From contig PLTN01000140.1 of the NCBI GenBank assembly GCA_003164495.1, forward strand, positions 1 through 54,622: DNA of 54,622 nucleotides, written 5' to 3'. The position numbers and the translations under genes are program-made. How positions within the stretch are numbered: position 1 is the stretch's first letter; every line of letters starts with the position of its first letter. Below, piece after piece: positions 16,971 through 24,103 of this stretch. The notes beneath the pieces were generated by a model. The model saw only the letters and a list, made by a program, of their open reading frames with translations. It made no database searches and had not been told where the DNA came from. The stretch is from Vulcanimicrobiota bacterium (lineage in GTDB: Bacteria > Vulcanimicrobiota > Vulcanimicrobiia > Vulcanimicrobiales > Vulcanimicrobiaceae).

Positions 16971-17813
16971 CTACAACCCCAAAACGCGCTCGGCGTTGCC
17001 GTGAAAGATGCCTTCCATGACCTCATCCTTGTAGCCGAGCTCGGCCCACTCGCGCAGGATGCGTTCGTACGGCAAACTCGGGTAATCGCTGCCGAACATC
17101 ACCTTGTCTTTGAGACGCGCGCGAATGTCGACTTTGAGCTGCGCCGGAAAGTACTTGGGCGCCCATCCGGAGAGCTCCCAATAGACGTTGCCCTTGTGCA
17201 GCGCAACTGCCGTCATCTCGTCGACCCAGGGATACCCGGGATGCGCGGCCAGGATCGTGAGGTTCGGGAAATCCGCCGCCAGTTCGTCGATTGCGGCCGG
17301 ATGCGCGTGCCGGAGCTTTGCGCCCATTCCGCCGGGCATGCCGGCGCCCATGCCGGTGGTACCGACGTCGATCATCACCGGCACCTTGAGCGCGTCGATC
17401 GTCTCGAAGAGCGGATAGAGCGCGCGATCGTTGACCGCGTAGTGTCCCATGATCGGATGAAAGTGGAAGCCGAGCATGCCGAGGTCTTCGATCGCGTGCT
17501 TGGCCTCGCGGATGGCGTCGTCGCCCTTGAACGGATCGACCGACGCCCAGGCTTGGATGATCCTTTCGGGATGTCGCTTTTGCATCGCCGACACATAGTC
17601 GTTCGAACACGGCGGCGTGTGCACGGTCGTTTCCAGATCGAGTGCGACGAGCACCGACTCGACGCCGGCGTCGGTGAAGTCTTGCACGACGGCCGCTTCT
17701 TCTTTAGCCACCCAGCCGCGGCCCCAGTACTGCGCCAGCGCATCGACGTAGGGCTGCTGACACGCGATCCACTCTTTGGTGTTGGGATAGGTGTGCAGGT
17801 CGATGATCCGCAC
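16971..17813 (-). CDS. Amidohydrolase_2 family protein (ACMSD/decarboxylase-like)
   Basis: A 280-residue TIM-barrel metal enzyme of the amidohydrolase_2 group, which includes aminocarboxymuconate-semialdehyde decarboxylase and resorcylate decarboxylases. The N-terminal metal site reads IIDLHTYPN, where most members have HxH; the second His is replaced by Tyr. Further sites are [24 protein letters not shown] and [14 protein letters not shown] with the catalytic Asp. GTG at 17813. Directly downstream of the aryl-CoA ligase gene (one-base gap), so it likely acts on the same aromatic compound or its ring-cleavage product. Confidence 0.82.
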   Translation of the reverse strand: MRIIDLHTYPNTKEWIACQQPYVDALAQYWGRGWVAKEEAAVVQDFTDAGVESVLVALDLETTVHTPPCSNDYVSAMQKRHPERIIQAWASVDPFKGDDAIREAKHAIEDLGMLGFHFHPIMGHYAVNDRALYPLFETIDALKVPVMIDVGTTGMGAGMPGGMGAKLRHAHPAAIDELAADFPNLTILAAHPGYPWVDEMTAVALHKGNVYWELSGWAPKYFPAQLKVDIRARLKDKVMFGSDYPSLPYERILREWAELGYKDEVMEGIFHGNAERVLGL

Positions 17814-17814
17814 G

Positions 17815-19458
17815 CTAGCCCCCCGCCGCCATCTTCGCGGAAACCGTCGCGACCAGATCTTTCTTCGAGACCTTCCCGAACGTCGAGAGCGGGAAGTCGT
17901 CCATGATCTCCAGGCGTTCGGGCAGCTTGTACTTGGCGATTTCCTTGCCCATCAGGAAGGTCTTGAGCTCCTCGAACGTCAGCGTCTTGTTGTCGCGCAG
18001 GATGATGCACGCGCACATGCGCTCACCCAGATCCGGATCCGGAACGGCGATGCAGGCAACGTTCTTCACCGCCGGGTGCGAGAGGATCAGGTTCTCGATC
18101 TCCTCGGCGCTGATTTTCTCGCCGCCGCGGTTGATGAGATCCTTCTTGCGCCCCTCGACCATGTAGTTGCCCGACGGGTGCTGACGCATCAGGTCGCCCG
18201 AACGGTAGAAACCGTCGGCGGTAAACTGGCGTGCGTTGTACTCCGGCACGCCGTAGTAACCGCGCAGGGTGTACGGTCCGCGGCAGCACAACTCGCCGAC
18301 CTCGCCGGGCTGGACGATGTTGTCGTCATCGTCGAGCAATCGCACTTCGTCGTCGGCGCAAACGGGGCGGCCGACGGTTTCGAGCCGTACGTCCTCGGGA
18401 TCGTTCCGGCGCACGAACATCAGCAGCCCCTCGGACATGCCGAAGTTTTCTTGGCTGAAGGCGCTCGGGATGAGCTTACGCGAGAGCAGCCGCACTTCGG
18501 GCTGCATGCGCTGGCCGCCGCTCTGAATCGTTTTGAGCGAGGAGAGGTCGTGTTTCGTCACGGCCGGGTCGTTGAGCAACCGGATCAGCAGCGCCGGCAC
18601 CACCTTCAGATGCGTGACCTTGTGGCGTTCGATCAACGCGCACATGTCTTCGGGTTTCGTGCTGGCACTGATCACGACGCGCGCGCCGTTGAACATGTAT
18701 CCTTGAAGACCGGGGCACGCCAGCGGCAAGTTGTGCGCGATCGGCAGCACGATGAGCAGCACGCCGTTCTCATCGACGTCGCACACTTCCGCGGCGATCT
18801 TTGAATTATACGCGTAGTCGTTGTGCGTGCGCGGAATGAGTTTCGGAATGCCCGTCGTTCCGCCGGAGAGCTGAAACACGCACGGGTCGGTGGGATCAAT
18901 CACGATCGATTCGAGTTCGTGCCGGGCCAGGGTGGCCGGCTTCTCGATCAGATCGACGAGCGAGGCCGAACCGGCCGGGGCGTCGCCGAGCACGATCGCG
19001 TACTTGAGTGCCGGCGTTGCCGCCCGGATGCGCGCGACCATAGCGGTATAGTCGAAATCACGCGATTTGTCGGGCGTTACCACGGTCGTCGCGCCCGAGA
19101 GTTCCGCGAACTGGGTGATCTCGGCGAACCGGTGCGTGACCAGCGCGGCAATCGGGATCGCTCCGATCTTCTGCAGCGCGAAGTACAAGATCACGAATTC
19201 GGCCACGTTCGGCAACTGCACGACCACGCGGTCGAGCGGCTTCAGGCCGAGCTCCAGCAAGTTCAGCGCGAGGTTCGTCGAGAGCCGGTCGATGTCGGCG
19301 TATAAATACGAGCGATCTCCGTCGATGAGGGCAACCCGGTCGGCGAAGCGCGCGAACACCGCCGCGAACTCGTCGCGCAACGAACGATCTTCCCAGTACC
19401 CGGCTGCACGATAGCGTGCGGCGTAATCGGGCGGAAACGGAACGACGCCTTCTAACAT
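17815..19458 (-). CDS. Aryl acid CoA/AMP ligase, DhbE/EntE-like
   Basis: A 547-residue ANL-superfamily adenylating enzyme. The P-loop is FQLSGGTTGIPKLIPRTHND, the aryl-acid pocket IAHNLPLACPGLQGYM matches HNYPLxxPG of 2,3-dihydroxybenzoate ligases, the adenylate motif is FGMSEG, and the C-terminal domain carries DLINRGGEKISAEEIE and the terminal Lys in LSTFGKVSKKDL. No carrier protein or siderophore gene is near, so CoA transfer to a (hydroxy)benzoate is more likely than siderophore synthesis. ATG at 19458. It opens the block of catabolic genes after the SDR (10-base gap). Confidence 0.88.
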   Translation of the reverse strand: MLEGVVPFPPDYAARYRAAGYWEDRSLRDEFAAVFARFADRVALIDGDRSYLYADIDRLSTNLALNLLELGLKPLDRVVVQLPNVAEFVILYFALQKIGAIPIAALVTHRFAEITQFAELSGATTVVTPDKSRDFDYTAMVARIRAATPALKYAIVLGDAPAGSASLVDLIEKPATLARHELESIVIDPTDPCVFQLSGGTTGIPKLIPRTHNDYAYNSKIAAEVCDVDENGVLLIVLPIAHNLPLACPGLQGYMFNGARVVISASTKPEDMCALIERHKVTHLKVVPALLIRLLNDPAVTKHDLSSLKTIQSGGQRMQPEVRLLSRKLIPSAFSQENFGMSEGLLMFVRRNDPEDVRLETVGRPVCADDEVRLLDDDDNIVQPGEVGELCCRGPYTLRGYYGVPEYNARQFTADGFYRSGDLMRQHPSGNYMVEGRKKDLINRGGEKISAEEIENLILSHPAVKNVACIAVPDPDLGERMCACIILRDNKTLTFEELKTFLMGKEIAKYKLPERLEIMDDFPLSTFGKVSKKDLVATVSAKMAAGG

Positions 19459-19468
19459 GGTGCGGTCC

Positions 19469-20236
19469 TCACGTCGACGAGGCGAAGCCGCCGTCCACGA
19501 CGACGATTTCCCCGTTGACCATCTTGTTGGAGACGAGCAGGTTCACGATGACTTCCGCGACGTCGTCGGCATCGATGACCCGTTTGAGCGGCGTGGCCTT
19601 GGCCCGCCGCGCCATCAAATCTTCGTAGCGGTCGCCGAGCGTGCGCTGCATCCAATCGCCTTCCATCCAGCCCGGCGCGACCGCGTTGACGCGGATCTCG
19701 GGGCCCAGATTGATGGCGAAAAGTTTCGTCAAACTGACCACGGCGGCTTTGCTCGCCGCATACGGCAGCGGCTGCAGACCCGGCCGCAGCCCAACGATGC
19801 TCGCCGTGTTCACGATGCTGCCGCGCGCGGCTTTGAGCATCGGCACCGCGGCACGCGTCACCTGAAACATGCCGCGCACGTTGACGGCGAACACGCGGTC
19901 CCAGGCTTCGGGCGTCATCGCATCCATGTCTTTCGGACCGACCTCGCTCGTGATCCCCGCGTTGTTCACGAGCGCATCGAGGCGCCCGAACGTCGATTCG
20001 ACGGACGCGAGCATCTGCTTCACGCTCGGATCGTCGCTCACGTCGCACTTGATCAGGAGCGTCTTCGCGCCTGCGGCCTCGGCGAGGCGCACGGTCTCGA
20101 GCGCGCTCTTCTCGCTCGAACTGTAGTTGATGGCCACGTCAAAGCCATGGGCGGCCAGGGCGACGGCCGCGGCTCGGCCAATGCCGCTCGAGGCGCCCGT
20201 CACCAGCGCGATGGGTTTCGTATCGGTCGTGCTCAC
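19469..20236 (-). CDS. SDR-family oxidoreductase, FabG-like
   Basis: A 255-residue classical SDR: ALVTGASSGIGRAAAVALA, LIKCDVSDDPSV, LVNNAGITSEVG, catalytic NTASIVGL Ser, LPYAASKAAVVSLTK Tyr/Lys, and VNAVAPGWMEGDWM. Likely reduces or oxidises a ring hydroxyl or a 3-hydroxyacyl intermediate in the pathway encoded downstream. GTG at 20236 (STTDTKPIALVTG) is chosen; the reading remains open 13 codons upstream but would cover the palindromic operator at 20256-20272. First gene of the minus-strand run 20236 to 12057. Confidence 0.87.
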   Translation of the reverse strand: MSTTDTKPIALVTGASSGIGRAAAVALAAHGFDVAINYSSSEKSALETVRLAEAAGAKTLLIKCDVSDDPSVKQMLASVESTFGRLDALVNNAGITSEVGPKDMDAMTPEAWDRVFAVNVRGMFQVTRAAVPMLKAARGSIVNTASIVGLRPGLQPLPYAASKAAVVSLTKLFAINLGPEIRVNAVAPGWMEGDWMQRTLGDRYEDLMARRAKATPLKRVIDADDVAEVIVNLLVSNKMVNGEIVVVDGGFASST

Positions 20237-20255
20237 GTGAGCGAGATAGTAACGC

Positions 20256-20272
20256 AAGGAAACTATTTCCTT
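20256..20272. promoter_or_regulatory. Perfect 17-bp palindrome, probable MarR operator
   Basis: AAGGAAACTATTTCCTT is a perfect 7+7 inverted repeat with a three-base centre. It lies midway in the 79-base gap between the divergent SDR and FAH-family genes and is strikingly AT-rich for this DNA. A MarR-family gene follows the FAH gene, so this is the likely site by which it controls both directions. Function inferred. Confidence 0.7.
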
Positions 20273-20315
20273 CACGGGAAGCCTGGCCCACTCTCAACAC
20301 GTACAGGAGCACGCC

Positions 20316-21227
20316 ATGGGCTATAAACTCGTTACGTATGATGCAGGTCAAGGCCCGCGGGCCGGAATCATCGCCGGCGACCGCTTGATCGACGCCGCCG
20401 AAGCGAGCGGCAACGCCGCCTACGCAACGACGCTCGGCATCCTCGCCGACTGGGATGCCGCCGATGCGAAGTTGGCCGCGCTCGCCGCCGACACGGGCGT
20501 CAAGGGCGGCCCGATCGACTGGAAGCAGCTCCAAGCGCCCGTGCGCCCGGCCGCGATCTACTGCGCCGGCGCGAACTACGGGGACCACGTGCGCGAGATG
20601 AACGCCGCGCAAGGCAAAGGGCCAGAACCCGATCCCCACACGCTCGGACTCAAACCGTGGCACTTCATCAAGTCCGTGCACAGCGTGGTCGGCCCCGGCG
20701 CCGCGGTGAAGATTCCGCCGGAATCGAAGAAAATGGACTGGGAAGTCGAGCTGGGCGCGGTCATCGGAAAGACGGCCAAACGCGTTTCCGAAGCGGACGC
20801 GCTCAAGTACGTCGCGGGCTACACCGTCACCAACGACCTCTCCGCGCGGGATTTGGGCTGGCGTCCGCCGGTCCCGACCACCTCGCCGTTCTACAGCGAT
20901 TGGCTCGCCCACAAGAGCTTCGACGGCTCGTGTCCGATGGGCCCGTGGATCGTCCCGGCGAGCGACGTCGGCGATCCGCAAAAGCTCGGCATTCGCTTGT
21001 GGGTCAACGGCACGATCAAGCAAGACTCCAACACCTCGGAGATGATCTACACGCTGGCCGAACAGATCGCGCAGCTCTCGCTGCGCATCACGCTGTATCC
21101 GGGCGACCTGATCATGACCGGAACGCCGGCGGGCGTCGGGGCCGGACGCAACGAGTTCCTCAAGGCCGGCGACAGCCTCGAACTCTGGTGCGAAAACGTC
21201 GGCACGCTCAAACACACGATGGCATAG
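20316..21227 (+). CDS. Fumarylacetoacetate hydrolase family protein
   Basis: A 303-residue FAH-fold enzyme. Metal-binding acidic residues are in KMDWEVELGAVIGKTAKRV, with GYTVTNDLSARD and FIKSVHSVVGPG completing the active site; the C-terminal SEMIYTLAEQIAQLS and GDLIMTGTPAGVGAG are standard. Such enzymes hydrolyse or decarboxylate acylpyruvate-type products of aromatic ring cleavage (HpcE, catechol meta-pathway, fumarylpyruvate hydrolase). A strong AGGAG at 20305-20309 precedes the ATG. Divergent from the aryl-CoA ligase run and followed by a MarR gene. Confidence 0.9.
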   Translation: MGYKLVTYDAGQGPRAGIIAGDRLIDAAEASGNAAYATTLGILADWDAADAKLAALAADTGVKGGPIDWKQLQAPVRPAAIYCAGANYGDHVREMNAAQGKGPEPDPHTLGLKPWHFIKSVHSVVGPGAAVKIPPESKKMDWEVELGAVIGKTAKRVSEADALKYVAGYTVTNDLSARDLGWRPPVPTTSPFYSDWLAHKSFDGSCPMGPWIVPASDVGDPQKLGIRLWVNGTIKQDSNTSEMIYTLAEQIAQLSLRITLYPGDLIMTGTPAGVGAGRNEFLKAGDSLELWCENVGTLKHTMA

Positions 21228-21233
21228 CTTCCA

Positions 21234-21310
21234 TGTCATCCCGAGCTTGTCGAGGGACCGCCTCAATCGTCGTCGCTGAGCGGCTGCCCCTCGACAAGCT
21301 CGGGGTGACA
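21234..21310. repeat. REP-like inverted repeat element
   Basis: Two 23-base arms face each other at 21234-21256 and 21288-21310 and pair with one mismatch; the core arm is CCCTCGACAAGCTCGGG. The 31-base interval is CG-rich. It fills the gap between the FAH gene stop (21227) and the MarR start (21326). A single arm recurs at 12011-12032, and a degenerate short version at 27445-27470. Such elements are intergenic and often act as mRNA-end hairpins or are mobilised by RAYT transposases; no RAYT gene is in the window. Confidence 0.75.
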
Positions 21311-21325
21311 TAGGGCGCACGACTA

Positions 21326-21826
21326 ATGCCGGGACGACATCGCCTGCGCACGCCGGCCCTCGTAACGAAGCGACCGAAAGCCTCGGACATCGATCGCGAG
21401 CGGCACGAGCATCTCGGCTGGCTGCTCGGGCGCGTCGATCTGTTGTACGCCGAAGGCGTCACGCGCGCGATGCACGCGCACGGCTTTGCCGGCATCCGGC
21501 TCGTGCACATCGCGCTGATTCGCAACGTCGACGAGAACGGCACGCGCATCAGCGAGATCGCGCGCCGCGCCGGCATGACGAAACAAGCGACGGGACAACT
21601 CGTCGCGGAGTTCGTCGACCTTGGTTACATCCGGCTCGTCAACGACCCGAGCGACGGCCGCGTGAAGATCGCGCGCTACACCGCCAAAGGCAAGCGGCTG
21701 CTGGTCGCGATCGTCGCCGCGATCGAAGAAACCGAGGCCGCCGTCGCGGCGACGATCGGTCCGGCAAGGCTCGCTACGCTCAAGAAGACGCTCGGACTCG
21801 TCCTCGCCTCCGCGCACGGCGACTGA
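21326..21826 (+). CDS. MarR-family transcriptional regulator
   Basis: A 166-residue regulator with an N-terminal basic extension and a winged helix: GTRISEIARRAGMTKQATGQ as the helix-turn-helix and LGYIRLVNDPSDGRVKIARY as the wing. It is downstream of the FAH gene and, by position, the likely repressor of the aromatic cluster through the palindrome at 20256-20272. ATG at 21326; a later internal start would still keep the whole wHTH. Its 3' end overlaps the convergent membrane-protein gene by 47 bases. Confidence 0.87.
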   Translation: MPGRHRLRTPALVTKRPKASDIDRERHEHLGWLLGRVDLLYAEGVTRAMHAHGFAGIRLVHIALIRNVDENGTRISEIARRAGMTKQATGQLVAEFVDLGYIRLVNDPSDGRVKIARYTAKGKRLLVAIVAAIEETEAAVAATIGPARLATLKKTLGLVLASAHGD

Positions 21827-22415
21827 ACCAGACCGTCCAGAGCGCCAGCAAGCCCATGATGCCGTAGCCGACGAACGGGCTCACCAGCAGATACGTTTTG
21901 ATTGACAGCGTGAACACGAGCACGCAGGCGATCGCCGTCGCGGCCAGCAGGCCGAATCCCCAGACCAGGGTCATGAACGTCATCGTGCGGCGAAAATTCA
22001 CGTTGTCTTTGAGGTTGCGGAGTTCGTCGGCGGCGGCGGAAGATTGCCGCGCCGCACCGGCCACCGCCAGCTGATAGATGATCGGCTTGCCGATCGCGGC
22101 CGAGCCGAGAAAGACGAGCCCGATCGCGCCGGTGACGAGGTTCTCGCGCAACTGCAAAAACTTCACCGAGCCCCCGCCGAGGAACGCGACCAGCGAAAGC
22201 GCGATCCCGAGCAGCACGAACAGCGAGACCGCATCGACCCGGCGCTTGCGCGCGAACTCGGCCAGGCTCCACACGATCGGCGGCGCCGACGACGCGAGCA
22301 AGGCGCGCACGTCGCCATAGTGCGGCTGCAGCAGGCTGTAGACCGCATACGGCAAGGCCACGTTGACGACGATCTCAACGAGAAAGCCGCCGCCCTGTTT
22401 GCGGACCGCGTTCAC
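21780..22415 (-). CDS. VC0807-like integral membrane protein
   Basis: A 211-residue membrane protein with about six hydrophobic segments. The start FLVEIVVNVALPYAVYSLLQ and the following ALLASSAPPIVWSLAEFARK are the signature of the VC0807/septation-protein-A-like family of unknown function; NVNFRRTMTFMTLVWG is also conserved. The C-terminal tail is strongly basic (SRRARRRGRVRAS). GTG at 22415 overlaps the HyuB stop (GTGA), so it is expressed with the hydantoinase-type genes and may help the pathway at the membrane, but no role is established. Confidence 0.75.
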   Translation of the reverse strand: MNAVRKQGGGFLVEIVVNVALPYAVYSLLQPHYGDVRALLASSAPPIVWSLAEFARKRRVDAVSLFVLLGIALSLVAFLGGGSVKFLQLRENLVTGAIGLVFLGSAAIGKPIIYQLAVAGAARQSSAAADELRNLKDNVNFRRTMTFMTLVWGFGLLAATAIACVLVFTLSIKTYLLVSPFVGYGIMGLLALWTVWFSRRARRRGRVRASS

Positions 22416-24103
22416 GGCAATTCGGCTTCGGTCATCCCATAGTCGCGCAGCGCGGCCTCGCGCGTGACGTAGCCGTTACGGACGTCGTCGGCCACCGTTG
22501 CACGCGAGCGTTCGTTCGGGTTACCGTAACCGCCGCCGCCGCCGCTTTCGATCACCAGCACGTCGCCCGGTTTGAGCGGCTCGCCTTCGAGCTTGCCGTT
22601 GCCGTTCGAGAACGTCTCACCGCCCACGCGTTCGAGATGCACGCGATTCGGCAACGCCTCGGCGCCGCCGTTCAGTCCCCACGGTGCGCACTTGGTGCGC
22701 TCCACGTGGACGTTCGTGCGCATCGGCGCCGCCGCGCGCACCCGCAGTTCCAAGCCGAGTCCGCCGCGGCGCTTTCCCGGTCCGCCGGAATCGGGCCGCA
22801 AGGCGTAACGCTCGATCACGATCGGGTTCTTGGCCTCCAGCGCTTCGAGAACCGCGTTGTGCGTGTCGCCGTCGTTGATGCACACCACCGCACTCATGCC
22901 GTCGCTGCCGGCCGTCGCGCCCCAACCGCCGCCGGGCGGATTGGTCGACCCGACGTAAAAGCGGCCGGTCCGCGGGTTGATGCCGTACATCGTGCCGACG
23001 CACAGATCGGCGTGGTGACCGGCCGCAACGCGGTCCGGAATCGCCGGCGCCAGCGCGCGAAAGATCGTGTCGACCACGGTCATCGGGATCGTCATCCACC
23101 AGCGCATCGCCGCGGGTTTGGTCGCGCTGACCACGCGTCCGGGCGGCAGGATGATGTCGAGATTACGAAACGCGCCGTCGTTGATCGGGTACTGCGTCGG
23201 CGTCGTGACGCACTTGAACGCGACTTGCGCGGCCGAACGCCCGGCCGTTGCACCGGAGTTGAAGTAGCCTTGCACCTGGGGGCTCACGTCGCTCAGATCG
23301 ATCGTCATCCGGTCGCCGGCAACGATGACCTTCACCCGGATCGGGATCCGCGCGTCGGTGATGCCGTCGTCGTCCATGTAGGACTCGGCCTCGTAGGTGC
23401 CGTCGGGAATGGCCGCCACGGAGGCGCGCGCGAGCCGTTCGGTCAGCGCGTAGACGCCGGCGATGCTGCCGTTCACCGCCGCCAAACCGTACTTGTTCAA
23501 GAGCGCGCCGTAGCGCTGTTCGCCGGTCCGGATTGCGGCGATCTGCGCGCGAAAATCGCCCATCGCGAGTTCGGGCACGCGCACGTTGGTGCGAATGATG
23601 CGCGTCAGCTCGTCGTCCTGCACGCCGCGCTTGAAGATCTTGACGATCGGCAGCTGCAGGCCTTCGGAGTAGATGTCTTGCGTGCGTGCGCCGAGCGTGC
23701 CGCCGATATCGATCCAGTGGGCCATCGACGACGAGAACGCCACGATCTCGCCGTCGTGAAAGATCGGTACCGTGAAGATCATGTGGTTGAGGTGGCTGCC
23801 CATGATGTAGGCATCGTTGGTCAGCAGGATGTCGCCCGGTTCGATGCCGTCGCGACCGTAGAACTCGAGCTTCGCCTTGATCGCATCCGAGAGGCCGCGG
23901 ATGAACATCGGCAGACCGAGGCCGATCGACACCGTGTCGCCGTTCGCATCGAACAGCCCGACCGTGTAGTCGAGCGCTTCGTAGATGATCGGGTTGTACG
24001 CGGTCCGCATGAGATTGGTCTTCATCTCGTCGGTGATCGCGATCAACGCGTTGCGGATGATCTCCGCGGTGATGGGATCGTGGTCGTTGCGAGCGGTAGT
24101 CAT
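22412..24103 (-). CDS. hyuB: Hydantoinase B/oxoprolinase family subunit
   Basis: A 563-residue HyuB-family protein: DPITAEIIRNALIAITDEMK at the N-terminus, GDILLTNDAYIMGSHLNHM, FSSSMAHWIDIGGTLGARTQ, and the C-terminal DSGGPGKRRGGLGLELRVR. This subunit pairs with HyuA in ATP-dependent hydantoinases, 5-oxoprolinases and acetone/acetophenone carboxylases. ATG at 24103 overlaps the HyuA stop. Which reaction is catalysed cannot be read from sequence, but the upstream SBP and the absence of a separate amidase argue for a transported cyclic amide or ketone. Confidence 0.92.
   Translation of the reverse strand: MTTARNDHDPITAEIIRNALIAITDEMKTNLMRTAYNPIIYEALDYTVGLFDANGDTVSIGLGLPMFIRGLSDAIKAKLEFYGRDGIEPGDILLTNDAYIMGSHLNHMIFTVPIFHDGEIVAFSSSMAHWIDIGGTLGARTQDIYSEGLQLPIVKIFKRGVQDDELTRIIRTNVRVPELAMGDFRAQIAAIRTGEQRYGALLNKYGLAAVNGSIAGVYALTERLARASVAAIPDGTYEAESYMDDDGITDARIPIRVKVIVAGDRMTIDLSDVSPQVQGYFNSGATAGRSAAQVAFKCVTTPTQYPINDGAFRNLDIILPPGRVVSATKPAAMRWWMTIPMTVVDTIFRALAPAIPDRVAAGHHADLCVGTMYGINPRTGRFYVGSTNPPGGGWGATAGSDGMSAVVCINDGDTHNAVLEALEAKNPIVIERYALRPDSGGPGKRRGGLGLELRVRAAAPMRTNVHVERTKCAPWGLNGGAEALPNRVHLERVGGETFSNGNGKLEGEPLKPGDVLVIESGGGGGYGNPNERSRATVADDVRNGYVTREAALRDYGMTEAELP

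Noticed and set aside
17815..19458. Siderophore synthesis (EntE-like)
   Set aside because: No carrier protein, isochorismate or NRPS gene is nearby; the context is catabolic, so a CoA ligase is preferred.
21234..21310. Possible CRISPR repeat
   Set aside because: Arms face each other as an inverted repeat, not as direct repeats with regular spacers, and there are no cas genes.
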